A stretch of 64,000 bases of DNA, taken from contig NZ_CP042819.1 in assembly GCF_008065155.1 (NCBI RefSeq), forward strand, positions 3,220,501-3,284,500, in the 5' to 3' direction. Shown here one piece after another: positions 1-8,913 of the stretch. A program made the translations under genes and the position numbers. The notes beneath the pieces were generated by a model, which was given only the letters and a program-made list of their open reading frames with translations, did not search any database and was not told the origin of the DNA. Positions within the stretch are counted from its first letter, which is position 1, and the number at the start of each line of letters is the position of its first letter. Source of the DNA: Octadecabacter sp. SW4 (GTDB taxonomy: Bacteria; Pseudomonadota; Alphaproteobacteria; Rhodobacterales; Rhodobacteraceae).

Positions 1-436
1 CGCTGACTTCGCCTGCCTCGGCAATCGTATCGAAATCCTCAGTTATCCAACCCACGAAAGGTGTCACTTTGAAGCCCGTCACTGTCTCGTGTGGTGGCAA
101 TTCACCCAAGATATCGGCGATTCCGTGCGGCAGACCGATTTCCTCGGCAGATTCGCGCAGCGCCGCGTCAACCAGCGTTGCATCGCCTGCGTCCTGTTTG
201 CCGCCGGGAAAAGCGATTTGGCCGGGATGGTGACGTAACTGCGAAGATCGCATCGTCAGCAGCACCTCGGCGCGGCCCGATGTCAACGTAATGGGGATCA
301 GGACAGCAGCGGGTCGCAAAACCCGGCCCACAGGCAATTTGATATCAGGGTTGAGATCGAAATCAGATGTAGCGGCCCCGCTCGACGACAGGGCCGCACC
401 AATGGTTTGGATCAGATCAGGACGCGTCACTTGCAT
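1..436 (-). CDS. NUDIX hydrolase, CoA-pyrophosphatase type (3' end outside window)
   Basis: The reverse strand is open from an ATG at 434-436 to the left edge, giving about 145 residues; the C-terminus is missing. The block PGQIAFPGGKQD (residues 71-82) followed by the NUDIX core R94-E95-S-A-E98-E99 is the pattern of the NudL/YeaB family, which hydrolyses CoA and its thioesters to phosphopantetheine derivatives and 3',5'-ADP; the glutamates bind the catalytic Mg2+. The start lies 20 bases inside the end of hslO on the same strand, so the two genes are probably co-transcribed and translationally coupled. Family is seen directly; the exact substrate is inferred. Confidence 0.85.
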   Translation of the reverse strand, partial: MQVTRPDLIQTIGAALSSSGAATSDFDLNPDIKLPVGRVLRPAAVLIPITLTSGRAEVLLTMRSSQLRHHPGQIAFPGGKQDAGDATLVDAALRESAEEIGLPHGIADILGELPPHETVTGFKVTPFVGWITEDFDTIAEAGEVS

Positions 437-1418
437 TGCGCTTGGCCTCGAACCCAAGGGTGTCGGGTTCAAATTCGTAATGTGCACCGCAAAACTGGCA
501 ATCGGCGGTGACGATCCCTTCGTCGGTCGTCATATGGCCGATATCCTTGGCGGAATAGATCGACAGGCTTTGGCGCACTTTTTCATCAGAGCACGAACAG
601 CCAAACTGTACCGGCTGCGGGTCGAACACGCGCGGACCTTCCTCATGGAACAGACGCACCAGAAGCTCTGTGGGTTGAACGGTTGGGCCGATCAGCTCGA
701 GTGCGTCGACCGTATCCAAAAGCAAATTGGCGCGTGACCAGTTTTCGCCCTCGTCCGAGTCAAGAATATCCGCCGCATCAAGCAACCCCTGATCGCCTGA
801 CGCGCCGTCGCTTGCGACAAATGGCGATGCCTTGGGCATATGCTGCAACATCACGCCACCCGCGCGCCAGCTTTCGTTCTGGCCCGCCATTCGCGAACGT
901 CCAAACGTGAGGGAGAACCGTGTCGGGAGTTGTTCGGATTGGGCAAAATAGGTCTCTGCACAGGCCGAAAGTGACCCGCCAGCAATCGGCGTGATCCCCT
1001 GATAGGGGGTCATGTCTGGCCCTTGGTCGATCAGCACGGCAAAGTAACCCTTGCCGATCTGGCTGAATGGGTCGGCACTGTGATCCAACCGTTCTGCATC
1101 ATAGCTTGCGTAGGCGCGGATCTGCGCTGGTTCGCCGTCTGCCTTTGGCGCATAGTAATCGGTCGCGATAATGCGCGCAGCACCTTCGCCGCGAACCTGC
1201 AGCGACAGCTTCCAGCGTAGCTTGATCGACTGACCGATCAGCGCCGTCAAAAGCGACATTTCGGCCACCAGCGCCTCGATCGACGGGGGATAGTCGTGCT
1301 GGCTCAGGACCTGATCCAGAACACCGTCAAGGCGGGCAACGCGCCCGCGGATGTCCGAAGCATCAAGCTGAAAAGGCAGGACAGTATCGTCCCAGGCGAT
1401 TTGAGAGCCGAGGGTCAT
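417..1418 (-). CDS. hslO: Hsp33 redox-regulated chaperone
   Basis: A 333-residue protein of the Hsp33 family, a cytosolic holdase that is switched on by oxidation. The C-terminal zinc switch is complete: C274-x-C276 and C307-x-x-C310. In this family the four cysteines hold Zn2+ when reduced and form disulfides under oxidative stress, which unfolds the linker and exposes the client-binding surface. The length is slightly above the usual 290-300, with extra residues in the acidic stretch around 205-230. It overlaps the downstream NUDIX gene by 20 bases and is divergent from a second NUDIX gene. Confidence 0.93.
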   Translation of the reverse strand: MTLGSQIAWDDTVLPFQLDASDIRGRVARLDGVLDQVLSQHDYPPSIEALVAEMSLLTALIGQSIKLRWKLSLQVRGEGAARIIATDYYAPKADGEPAQIRAYASYDAERLDHSADPFSQIGKGYFAVLIDQGPDMTPYQGITPIAGGSLSACAETYFAQSEQLPTRFSLTFGRSRMAGQNESWRAGGVMLQHMPKASPFVASDGASGDQGLLDAADILDSDEGENWSRANLLLDTVDALELIGPTVQPTELLVRLFHEEGPRVFDPQPVQFGCSCSDEKVRQSLSIYSAKDIGHMTTDEGIVTADCQFCGAHYEFEPDTLGFEAKRNASDAS

Positions 1419-1490
1419 GGGGTTTCCTTAGAGGTCGGAGATTGGCATACCGCGTCCATATAGGTGCGGCAAGCAAAGGTCCAAGGGGTT

Positions 1491-1948
1491 ATGATCAGGC
1501 GATACGGGGAACCCGTGGTATCAAGGCAACGCTATATTCATCGCGCGGGTGCTTATGCGGTGCTGCCGCGTGACGGCAAGCTGCTGGTGACACTGCAAAC
1601 CCATCCGCGCGTCGAAGTGCAGCTGCCCGGCGGTGGAGTTGACCCAGGCGAAAGCACCTTGCGCGCCCTGCACCGCGAAGTATTCGAGGAAACCGGCTGG
1701 CATATCGCCACGCCACGCCGCTTGGGGGCGTTTCGCCGTTTTGTCTATATGCCCGAATATGACATGTGGGCGGAAAAGCTGTGCCATATCTACACAGCGC
1801 GCCCCATACGCCCGCATGGCCCCCGCGAGAGGATGGGCACACAGCATTATGGCTCACTCCCGATGCGGCATTCGAAACACTCGGAAACCCGGGCGATGCG
1901 GATTTTGTCGCAAGCCTCTTTGGCGTCCTGCGGCCTCGCTTGCCCTGA
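1491..1948 (+). pseudogene. NUDIX hydrolase with a one-base frameshift
   Basis: The frame starting at ATG 1491 (preceded by AAGGGG; a GTG at 1464 is also possible) encodes a NUDIX domain with the box GGGVDPGES..REVFEETGW. It stays coherent to about residue 112 (YTARPIRPHG). The expected continuation (PPREDGHTALWLTPDAAF, ending ..GVLRPRLP and TGA at 1946-1948) is in another frame. One extra C in the C5 run at 1820-1824 would join both parts into a 152-residue protein of normal size. Without it, translation runs out of frame into argG. This is either a real frameshift or a homopolymer error; the substrate is unknown. It sits about 50 bases upstream of argG. Confidence 0.75.
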
Positions 1949-1999
1949 CGCAGATAACCCGATATTGCCGCGCGCAACACGCATGATGGAGACTGACCC

Positions 2000-3220
2000 A
2001 TGTCCGCACCCAAAAAAGTTGTCCTCGCCTATTCCGGTGGTCTTGATACCTCGATCATCCTCAAATGGCTGCAGACGGAATATGGCTGCGAGGTGGTGAC
2101 CTTTACCGCCGACCTGGGACAGGGCGAAGAACTTGAGCCTGCCCGCAAGAAGGCGGAAATGATGGGTGCTGCGTCGATCCACATCGAAGACCTGCGCGAA
2201 GAATTCGTGCGCGACTTCGTTTTTCCGATGTTTCGCGCCAATGCGATCTACGAAGGCCTGTATCTGCTTGGCACCTCTATCGCGCGCCCGCTGATTTCCA
2301 AGCGCCTGGTCGAAATTGCGGAAGCTGAAGGCGCGGATGCCGTCGCCCACGGCGCAACTGGCAAAGGCAACGATCAGGTGCGGTTCGAGCTCGCCTGTTA
2401 TGCGCTGAACCCCGACATCAAAGTGATCGCGCCGTGGCGCGAATGGGATCTGTCCAGCCGCACCAAGCTGATTGATTTTGCGGAGAAAAACCAAATTCCG
2501 ATTGCCAAGGACAAACGCGGCGAAGCGCCGTTCAGCGTTGATGCGAACCTGCTGCACACATCGTCCGAGGGCAAGGTTCTGGAAGACCCCGCCGAGGTCG
2601 CGCCTGATTACGTCTATCAGCGCACCGTCGCGCCCGAAGATGCGCCAGATACCCCGGAATTCATCGAGGTCGGGTTTGAAAAGGGCGATGCGGTGTCAAT
2701 CGATGGTGAAACATTGTCGCCTGCGACGATCCTCACCAAACTGAACGAGCTGGGCGGCAAACACGGCATTGGACGGCTTGATTTTGTCGAGAACCGCTTT
2801 GTCGGAATGAAGTCGCGCGGTATTTACGAAACGCCCGGCGGCACCGTCCTGCTTGAGGCGCATCGCGGGATCGAACAGATCACGCTGGACAGCGGCGCTG
2901 GCCACCTCAAGGACAGCCTGATGCCGCGCTACGCCGAGCTGATTTACAACGGTTTCTGGTTTTCGCCCGAACGTCTGATGTTGCAGGCCGCGATCGATAA
3001 ATCGCAGGAACACGTGACCGGAACCGTGCGGTTGAAGCTGTATAAGGGGGCCGCCACCTGCGTCGCCCGCTGGTCGGATCATTCGCTTTATTCCGAAGCA
3101 CATGTGACATTTGAAGATGACGCCGGGGCCTACGATCAAAAGGACGCGGCCGGGTTTATCCAGTTGAACGCCTTGCGCCTGAAACTGCTTGCTGCGCGGG
3201 ATCGTCGGCTAAAGCGCTAA
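2000..3220 (+). CDS. argG: Argininosuccinate synthase
   Basis: A 406-residue ArgG, the usual length. It joins citrulline and aspartate using ATP to give argininosuccinate, the penultimate step of arginine synthesis, in the cytosol as a tetramer. The N-terminal pyrophosphatase loop AYSGGLDTS (residues 10-18) is intact, as are [12 protein letters not shown] and the C-terminal synthetase-specific region ([15 protein letters not shown]). ATG 2000 gives the standard N-terminus [14 protein letters not shown]. Its end overlaps the convergent sulfotransferase-like gene by 4 bases. Confidence 0.98.
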   Translation: MSAPKKVVLAYSGGLDTSIILKWLQTEYGCEVVTFTADLGQGEELEPARKKAEMMGAASIHIEDLREEFVRDFVFPMFRANAIYEGLYLLGTSIARPLISKRLVEIAEAEGADAVAHGATGKGNDQVRFELACYALNPDIKVIAPWREWDLSSRTKLIDFAEKNQIPIAKDKRGEAPFSVDANLLHTSSEGKVLEDPAEVAPDYVYQRTVAPEDAPDTPEFIEVGFEKGDAVSIDGETLSPATILTKLNELGGKHGIGRLDFVENRFVGMKSRGIYETPGGTVLLEAHRGIEQITLDSGAGHLKDSLMPRYAELIYNGFWFSPERLMLQAAIDKSQEHVTGTVRLKLYKGAATCVARWSDHSLYSEAHVTFEDDAGAYDQKDAAGFIQLNALRLKLLAARDRRLKR

Positions 3221-3915
3221 ATCTTGCGCGCCGCGAGCTTTTCATAGAACGGAAGTGCCGCGCGGACCAGGTCGGCGTCACGTCCTGAAAGGTCCGGCAA
3301 TGGCCCTTCCGCACCTGCGAACCCCGTGCTGCGATGCACGGCGCCGTACCAGTGGCGCGCCCAGATGCCGTCGGATTTGTGCCCCCCGGCGGGCCAGGAC
3401 AGCATTGCGGGATCAAAGGGTAAATCAATGATCGCGCAGAGTTTTTCCAGCATCCCGGCGGGATCGTCACGGATGTCGTGGCTGTCAATGACAACGCCGC
3501 CAACCTGATCGAACACCTCGACCTGCTGACGGAAGCCGATGTCGTCCAGCGTTACCTCATCACGTTTTGCGCCATAGCTGGCAACCACGCGGGCGGGATG
3601 GCGGATCAGGTGGATATTAATGCAGCCCTGCGCCCAATCCATCGGGAAACCGTCCAGCATATGCAGACCCATATGCTTCATGTAGAAGTTCGGTTTGTCA
3701 TCAGGGATCGAACCGGCACAGATGGCAGAAACCATCGCCGGGTCGGCCTCATGGGCAGCCATAATCTCGTCCCGCATGGGGTGGTCGGCACCCGTGTGCA
3801 GCAGGTAGGCGGCATAAAACGGTTCGTCCCAGACCGCAAAATCGGGGCGGTTGCCAAAGGCATACATCATCGCCGTCGAGAGGTTGCGCGGCCCCGACCA
3901 CATGGCAATTTTCAT
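3217..3915 (-). CDS. Sulfotransferase-like P-loop protein
   Basis: A 232-residue cytosolic protein of the sulfotransferase-like P-loop superfamily. The N-terminus [17 protein letters not shown] has the form of the 5' phosphosulfate-binding loop, and [13 protein letters not shown] (residues about 101-113) matches the second nucleotide-binding strand. The same family occurs fused or adjacent to branched-chain-aminotransferase-like proteins, and here the next upstream gene is such an aminotransferase. That pairing suggests a shared, unknown pathway; neither substrate is known. Only the decamer repeat at 3919-3966 separates the two genes. It ends 4 bases inside the convergent argG. Confidence 0.75.
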   Translation of the reverse strand: MKIAMWSGPRNLSTAMMYAFGNRPDFAVWDEPFYAAYLLHTGADHPMRDEIMAAHEADPAMVSAICAGSIPDDKPNFYMKHMGLHMLDGFPMDWAQGCINIHLIRHPARVVASYGAKRDEVTLDDIGFRQQVEVFDQVGGVVIDSHDIRDDPAGMLEKLCAIIDLPFDPAMLSWPAGGHKSDGIWARHWYGAVHRSTGFAGAEGPLPDLSGRDADLVRAALPFYEKLAARKI

Positions 3916-3918
3916 GAT

Positions 3919-3966
3919 ATGGAATCCGTATGGAAAGCGTATGGAAATGATATGGGTGTCATCGGG
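3919..3966. repeat. 10-base periodic repeat element, copy A
   Basis: Four TATGGAAA-like units follow one another at exact 10-base spacing (starts near 3919, 3929, 3939 and 3949), followed by TCATCGGG. A second copy at 45740-45787 matches at 41 of 48 positions, including the spacing and the TCATCGGG/GCATCGGG tail. This copy fills the gap between the class-IV aminotransferase and the sulfotransferase-like gene, and its tail includes the aminotransferase stop codon. Helical-turn spacing suggests a protein-binding array or a small dispersed intergenic element; the function is unknown. Confidence 0.6.
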
Positions 3967-4870
3967 TGATCTGATCGGCGATCAGCCCTTTGTAAAGATC
4001 GCGCAACCGCTGTGTGACGGGCCCCATGTCACCGCTACCGATCTGGCGACCGTCAATTTCGCTGACAGGCGTTTGCGCCCCGAATGTGCCGGTCAAAAAC
4101 GCCTCGTCCGCGCCATAGGTATCAACGAGGGAAAAGTTACGTTCGAACACCGCAATTTCGTTGGCGCGACACAGGTCGATGACCTTTTGGCGGGTGATCC
4201 CGTTCATGCAATAATCGCCGGTGCTGGTCCAAACGGCCCCCTTGCGAACGATGAAAAAGTTACAGGCGTTGGTCGTATTCACGAAACCGTTGATATCAAG
4301 CATCAGCGCCTCGTCGGCCCCTGCCTTTTCGGCGGCGATGCAGGCAAGGATGCAGTTGAGCTTTGAATGGCTGTTCAATTTCGGATCTTGCGTCATCGGC
4401 AATCCGCGCAGATGCGGCACAGTGGCAAGACGGATCGGGCGGGGCAGTTTCGGCCGCGAATGTTCCATGATGATCACGAATGTCGGACCGGACCGCGACA
4501 AGGACGGATGCTGGAACGGCAGCACCTTGACCCCGCGCGTGATCATCAAGCGCGCATGCACATCCGTTGTCATGTCATTGGCTTTTTGTGTCTCCAACAA
4601 GGCTGAAATCACGCCTTTTCGGTTCATCCCGATATCAAGGTCAATCGCCTTTGCGGCCGCGAACAGCCGGTCGATGTGTTCATCCAGAAAGGCCCATGTT
4701 CCATCGTAAAGCCGCAGACCTTCCCAAACACCATCGCCCAGCATAAAGCCGCTGTCATAAACGCTGACCGTTGCCTCGGCGCGCGGCTTGAGCTGCCCGT
4801 CGACATAAATGAGGATAGACTGGTTGCGCAGGTCATCTTCGGCCTGATGGGTGGTGACGCTGTCTTGCAT
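3959..4870 (-). CDS. Class-IV PLP aminotransferase (branched-chain / D-amino-acid type)
   Basis: A 303-residue fold-type IV aminotransferase. The pyridoxal-phosphate lysine is K170 in NSHSKLN, and the family's following acidic residue is in AGADEALML (E187). The N-terminal SVYDSGFMLGDGVWEGLRLYDG is typical of D-amino-acid and branched-chain aminotransferases. It could act on branched-chain amino acids, D-amino acids or aminodeoxychorismate; the sequence alone does not decide. The neighbouring sulfotransferase-like gene argues for the branched-chain-aminotransferase-like subgroup that occurs paired or fused with that domain. It probably heads a two-gene transcription unit. Confidence 0.85.
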   Translation of the reverse strand: MQDSVTTHQAEDDLRNQSILIYVDGQLKPRAEATVSVYDSGFMLGDGVWEGLRLYDGTWAFLDEHIDRLFAAAKAIDLDIGMNRKGVISALLETQKANDMTTDVHARLMITRGVKVLPFQHPSLSRSGPTFVIIMEHSRPKLPRPIRLATVPHLRGLPMTQDPKLNSHSKLNCILACIAAEKAGADEALMLDINGFVNTTNACNFFIVRKGAVWTSTGDYCMNGITRQKVIDLCRANEIAVFERNFSLVDTYGADEAFLTGTFGAQTPVSEIDGRQIGSGDMGPVTQRLRDLYKGLIADQITR

Positions 4871-4940
4871 GGGGTGACTCCGGTCATTTTTCGCAGGCTA
4901 AGACGGGGCGGCAAATGTTCCAATGGGTAAAACGCCCGTG

Positions 4941-4960
4941 AACTCACGCTGCGGTGAGTT
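4941..4960. promoter_or_regulatory. 7-base inverted repeat upstream of msrA
   Basis: AACTCAC at 4941-4947 and GTGAGTT at 4954-4960 form a perfect inverted repeat with a 6-base spacer, 47 bases before the msrA start. It has no T-run and no strong GC stem, so it is more like an operator (a 13-base half-site centre spacing) than a terminator. The binding protein is unknown. Confidence 0.3.
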
Positions 4961-5007
4961 GTCGATGCATGGCCCGTCCCGCAGGGTAATCAAAAGAGGA
5001 GATCGTC

Positions 5008-5670
5008 ATGACCCGCCGTTCACGAAATATCAAAACTGTCATCCTGTCGATTGCAATTGTGCTGGGGTTTGCCCTTCATTCATCGCCAGCCGAGGCGCGC
5101 GATATTCAAAAGACCGTGCTGGCCGGCGGCTGTTTCTGGTGCGTTGAAGCGGATTTCGAGAAAGTTGGTGGGGTGATTTCAGTGGTATCCGGGTTTGCGG
5201 GCGGCACCACAGTGAACCCGACCTACCGCCAGGTCACGCGCGGCGAAACAGGTCATTACGAAGTCGTGGAAATCACCTATGATGCGGATCGCGTGTCTTA
5301 CGAACAGTTGCTGCATGCCTTCTTGCGATCCATCGATCCGACGGATGCGGGCGGGCAGTTCTGTGATCGAGGTGACAGCTATCGCACGGCGATTTTCGTC
5401 TCTAATCAAGCGGAACAGCAGGCCGCACAGGCTGCGATTGCACGGGCGCAGCGCGATCTTGGTCAGCGGATTGTGACGCCTATTCTGGCCGCCGCAACAT
5501 TTTATCCCGCTGAAGCCTACCATCAGGATTATTACCGCGGGACCGACAGGATCGTGACGCGCGCGGGCATCAAGACCCGCGCCGATGCCTACACATTCTA
5601 TCGTAATGGCTGTGGGCGCGATGCTCGCGTTCGCCAGCTTTGGGGCAGTGCCGCGCCCTTTGCCAACTAG
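5008..5670 (+). CDS. msrA: Exported peptide methionine sulfoxide reductase MsrA
   Basis: A 220-residue MsrA that reduces the S-epimer of methionine sulfoxide. Residues 1-30 form a Sec signal peptide: arginine-rich start, hydrophobic core [13 protein letters not shown], likely cleavage after SPAEA. The enzyme therefore probably works in the periplasm. The catalytic motif GGCFWC (residues 41-46) carries the sulfenate-forming cysteine, and the C-terminal cysteine in NGCGRD may resolve it. AGGAG stands 8-9 bases before the ATG. A second, cytosolic MsrA with MsrB is at 62520-63472. The last 4 bases overlap the convergent kinase gene. Confidence 0.95.
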   Translation: MTRRSRNIKTVILSIAIVLGFALHSSPAEARDIQKTVLAGGCFWCVEADFEKVGGVISVVSGFAGGTTVNPTYRQVTRGETGHYEVVEITYDADRVSYEQLLHAFLRSIDPTDAGGQFCDRGDSYRTAIFVSNQAEQQAAQAAIARAQRDLGQRIVTPILAAATFYPAEAYHQDYYRGTDRIVTRAGIKTRADAYTFYRNGCGRDARVRQLWGSAAPFAN

Positions 5671-6533
5671 GCCTGAAACGCCTGAACTTCGGACAGGTCG
5701 GGAATAACATCCGCTGTGCCACGGCGCGTGACCATAAGCGCACCGGCCTTGGCGGCGAGCGCGAGGGCTTGCTCCATCGGAAGTCCGCGATCAAGACCGG
5801 CAAGGACATAGCCGGTGAACGTGTCGCCAGCGCCTGTTGTATCGACCGGTTTTACCGATATGGCGGGGACATCAACTTCACCCTTTGCACCGAACCATTT
5901 GGCGCCATCCGCCCCAAGCGTGATGATCACATCTGCAACGCCCAGATCTTGCGGGGCTTTGCCCGTTGCAGCGCGCAGCTGTTCGGCTTCAACCTTGTTC
6001 AGAATCAGAAAGTCGAGATATTCGAGGACACGCTGCACCGCCTGGGCCGAAAACGGCGCCGCCGCATAGGCAACCCTGAGGCCCATCTTGCGGCCAATTT
6101 GCGCGGCGACTTTTTGCAGGTTGGTTTCATTTTGAAACACCAGCCAGTCGCCAGTTTCAGCCTCGCTCAGCGCGCCCTCCAAAGTTGCGAGCGGGATTTC
6201 GTGGTTTGCGCCCGGATGAAGAATGATCGCGTTCTCACCATGCGCATCGACCATGATGATTGCCTGCGCGGTGTCGTGATCAACTTCGATAATATGCCGC
6301 GTATCAACACCATATTCCAGCAACCGTTCAACCGTCCAGCCCCCGTCAGCGCCCACCGCGCCAATATGATTCACGCGGGCGGCAGCGCGCGCAGCAGCCA
6401 CAGACATATTCGCGCCTTTCCCGCCTAGAAACACCTCGCGCCCTGTTGAAGCGAGCGTTTCTCCGGGTGCAGGAATATGCGGGACTGCGTAAACGATATC
6501 GACGTTGATCGACCCAAGGTTCCAGATGGCCAT
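5667..6533 (-). CDS. Ribokinase-like PfkB sugar kinase
   Basis: A 288-residue PfkB-family kinase. The N-terminal [20 protein letters not shown] and [14 protein letters not shown] and the C-terminal [12 protein letters not shown] are the two family signatures; the aspartate of the latter (GAGD) is the catalytic base and forms the anion hole. The first motif matches ribokinase best, so ribose to ribose-5-phosphate is the likely reaction. There is no ribose transporter nearby to confirm this, so another sugar or nucleoside is possible. Its start is one base from the stop of maeB upstream, so both are probably on one transcript. Confidence 0.85.
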   Translation of the reverse strand: MAIWNLGSINVDIVYAVPHIPAPGETLASTGREVFLGGKGANMSVAAARAAARVNHIGAVGADGGWTVERLLEYGVDTRHIIEVDHDTAQAIIMVDAHGENAIILHPGANHEIPLATLEGALSEAETGDWLVFQNETNLQKVAAQIGRKMGLRVAYAAAPFSAQAVQRVLEYLDFLILNKVEAEQLRAATGKAPQDLGVADVIITLGADGAKWFGAKGEVDVPAISVKPVDTTGAGDTFTGYVLAGLDRGLPMEQALALAAKAGALMVTRRGTADVIPDLSEVQAFQA

Positions 6534-6534
6534 G

Positions 6535-8790
6535 CTAACCGACCTTGCAGGCTGCGATCACGGCCATGTTCAGGATGTCATTCACCGTCGATCCCGTTGA
6601 ACAAATCTGAATCGGTTTGTTGATGCCGCTCAGGATCGGGCCGATCACGGTTGCCCCGCCCATTTCCTGCATCAGCTTGACCGAGATCGAGGAAGAGTGC
6701 CGCGCAGGCACGACCAATACGTTGGCGGGGCCGGTCAGACGCGAGAACGGATAGGCTTCTTGCGCACGCGGGTTCAGGGCGACATCGACGGCCATCTCGC
6801 CTTCGTATTCGAAATCGACACCGCGCTGGTCGAGCACGACGGGTGCCTGGTGCATTTTCTCGGCCCGCTCGGACACGGGATAGCCGAAGGTGGAAAAGCT
6901 GACAAAAGCCACACGCGGTTCAAGCCCAAGATCGCGGGCGACGGCGGCACCGCGTTCGGCGATATCTGCCAGATCGTGTTCATCGGGCCATTCATGCACC
7001 AGCGTATCGCCCAAAAGCACGATCCTGCCCTTGTGCAGGATTGCGGAAATGCCGGCAGCGCCGTCTTTGGGTTGGGCGTCGAACACGTGGTTGATCAATT
7101 CCAGGACATGCGCCGATTTTCGGGTGGCTCCCGTCACCATGCCATCGGCGTGGCCGTGCGCCAGCATCAGCGCCGCAAACACATGCCGGTCGCGCGACGC
7201 AAGCCGGTGGATATCCTGACGGTCTTGGCCTTTGCGCTGCAAGCGTTCGTAAAGGAAGGTTTTATAGGTATCGAGGTGGTCGGTATTGGCAGCGTTCACC
7301 ACGCGCAATTCGCGCACCGCATCGCCCAGCCCTTCGGCTTCGAGTTTGGCTTTCACGTCCGATTCGCGCCCCACCACAAGGGCGCGGCCAAGACCCGAAC
7401 GCTGATACAACACGGCAGCGCGCAACACACGTGGATCATCGCCTTCGGCAAAGACCACAGTCGATTGCGCTGCCTTGGCGCGGGCGTGAATGCCGCGCAG
7501 GATCGAGGCGGTTGGGTCCATGCGGGATTTCAGCGAGGCCTCGTAGCCGTCCATATCGACGATCGGCCGCCGTGCCACGCCCGTTTCCATCCCCGCACGC
7601 GCCACCGCCGTGGGGATACGGTGGATCAACCTCGGATCGAACGGCGTCGGAATGATATAGTCCCGCCCGAACGTCAGCTTGCGCCCATAGGCTATCGCCA
7701 CCTCGTCGGGGACATCCTCGCGCGCGAGGTCGGCCAGCGCCTGAGCGCAGGCGATCTTCATCTCATCGTTGATGCCGCGGGCATGAATATCAAGCGCGCC
7801 GCGAAACAGATAGGGAAAGCCAAGAACGTTGTTGACCTGGTTGGGATAGTCGCTGCGCCCTGTGGCGACGATGGCATCAACGCGCACGGCATGGGCATCT
7901 TCGGGCGTGATTTCAGGATCGGGGTTGGCCATCGCAAAGATAACCGGATTGTCAGCCATGCTGAGCACCATTTCCGGTGTCACGGCGCCCTTGACGGAGA
8001 CACCAAGAAACACGTCTGCGCCGATCATCGCATCCTCAAGCGTGCGCGCATCGGTCTTGGCGGCATGGGCAGATTTCCACTGGTTCATCCCTTCGGTGCG
8101 GCCCTGATAGATCGCGCCCTTGGTGTCGCACAAAATGCAGTTGTCGTGCCGGGCACCCATTGATTTGATCAGCTCGATACACGCAATCCCGGCTGCACCC
8201 GCGCCGTTTACAACGATGCGCACATCTTCGATTTTCTTGCCCGACAGGTGCAGCGCATTCAGCAATCCGGCGGCACAGATCACGGCTGTTCCGTGCTGAT
8301 CATCGTGAAAAACGGGAATGTCCATTTCCTCTTTGAGGCGTTGTTCGATGATGAAACATTCAGGCGCCTTGATGTCCTCGAGGTTGATGCCGCCAAAGGT
8401 TGGCCCCATCAAACGCACGGCGTTGCAAAACGCATCCGGGTCTTCGGTGTCCAGTTCGATGTCGATCGAGTTCACATCGGCGAAACGTTTGAACAGCACC
8501 GCTTTGCCTTCCATGACAGGCTTGCTGCCCAGCGCGCCAATATTGCCAAGGCCCAGAACGGCGGTGCCGTTGGAAATCACGGCGACCAGATTGCCCTTGT
8601 TTGTGTAGTCATAGGCGAGTTCGGGATTGCTGGCGATTTCCTCGCAGGGGACGGCGACACCGGGGGAATAGGCCAGCGACAGATCGCGCTGCGTTGTCAT
8701 CGGGACCGTTGCCTGAATCTCGAATTTGCCGGGTGTCGGCTCAAGGTGAAACGCCAAAGCGTCCTCGCGCGTGACTCGTGATTTTGACAT
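6535..8790 (-). CDS. maeB: NADP-dependent malic enzyme with C-terminal phosphotransacetylase domain
   Basis: A 751-residue two-domain MaeB. Residues 1 to about 420 are malic enzyme (SLAYSPGVAVPC, the FHDDQHGTA motif, and the Rossmann stretch VNGAGAAGIACIEL); about 430-751 is a phosphate acetyl/butyryltransferase-like domain, which regulates rather than catalyses in studied enzymes. It oxidatively decarboxylates malate to pyruvate, giving NADPH. The ATG at 8788-8790 is chosen because GGGAGAG lies just before it; a frame-open ATG seven codons upstream lacks such a site. It is divergent from mutS across 123 bases. Confidence 0.96.
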   Translation of the reverse strand: MSKSRVTREDALAFHLEPTPGKFEIQATVPMTTQRDLSLAYSPGVAVPCEEIASNPELAYDYTNKGNLVAVISNGTAVLGLGNIGALGSKPVMEGKAVLFKRFADVNSIDIELDTEDPDAFCNAVRLMGPTFGGINLEDIKAPECFIIEQRLKEEMDIPVFHDDQHGTAVICAAGLLNALHLSGKKIEDVRIVVNGAGAAGIACIELIKSMGARHDNCILCDTKGAIYQGRTEGMNQWKSAHAAKTDARTLEDAMIGADVFLGVSVKGAVTPEMVLSMADNPVIFAMANPDPEITPEDAHAVRVDAIVATGRSDYPNQVNNVLGFPYLFRGALDIHARGINDEMKIACAQALADLAREDVPDEVAIAYGRKLTFGRDYIIPTPFDPRLIHRIPTAVARAGMETGVARRPIVDMDGYEASLKSRMDPTASILRGIHARAKAAQSTVVFAEGDDPRVLRAAVLYQRSGLGRALVVGRESDVKAKLEAEGLGDAVRELRVVNAANTDHLDTYKTFLYERLQRKGQDRQDIHRLASRDRHVFAALMLAHGHADGMVTGATRKSAHVLELINHVFDAQPKDGAAGISAILHKGRIVLLGDTLVHEWPDEHDLADIAERGAAVARDLGLEPRVAFVSFSTFGYPVSERAEKMHQAPVVLDQRGVDFEYEGEMAVDVALNPRAQEAYPFSRLTGPANVLVVPARHSSSISVKLMQEMGGATVIGPILSGINKPIQICSTGSTVNDILNMAVIAACKVG

Positions 8791-8913
8791 TTCTCTCTCC
8801 CTCGACGTCACGCTGTTCTAACGGGTCGGGGCAGGGGGCCGCAACGGCTTCGTTTTCGACTTTTGTCGCTAACACGGGGCCTGTAGGGTCGCGGTGATAC
8901 CTTGGGGGGCTGA

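Noticed and set aside
3919..3966. CRISPR or minisatellite reading of the decamer repeats
   Set aside because: Units are contiguous 10-base repeats without spacers and number only four.
6697..8163. Long open frame of 488 codons on the plus strand, opposite maeB
   Set aside because: It is fully antisense to a well-recognised malic enzyme, has no family motif and is what GC-rich codon bias produces.
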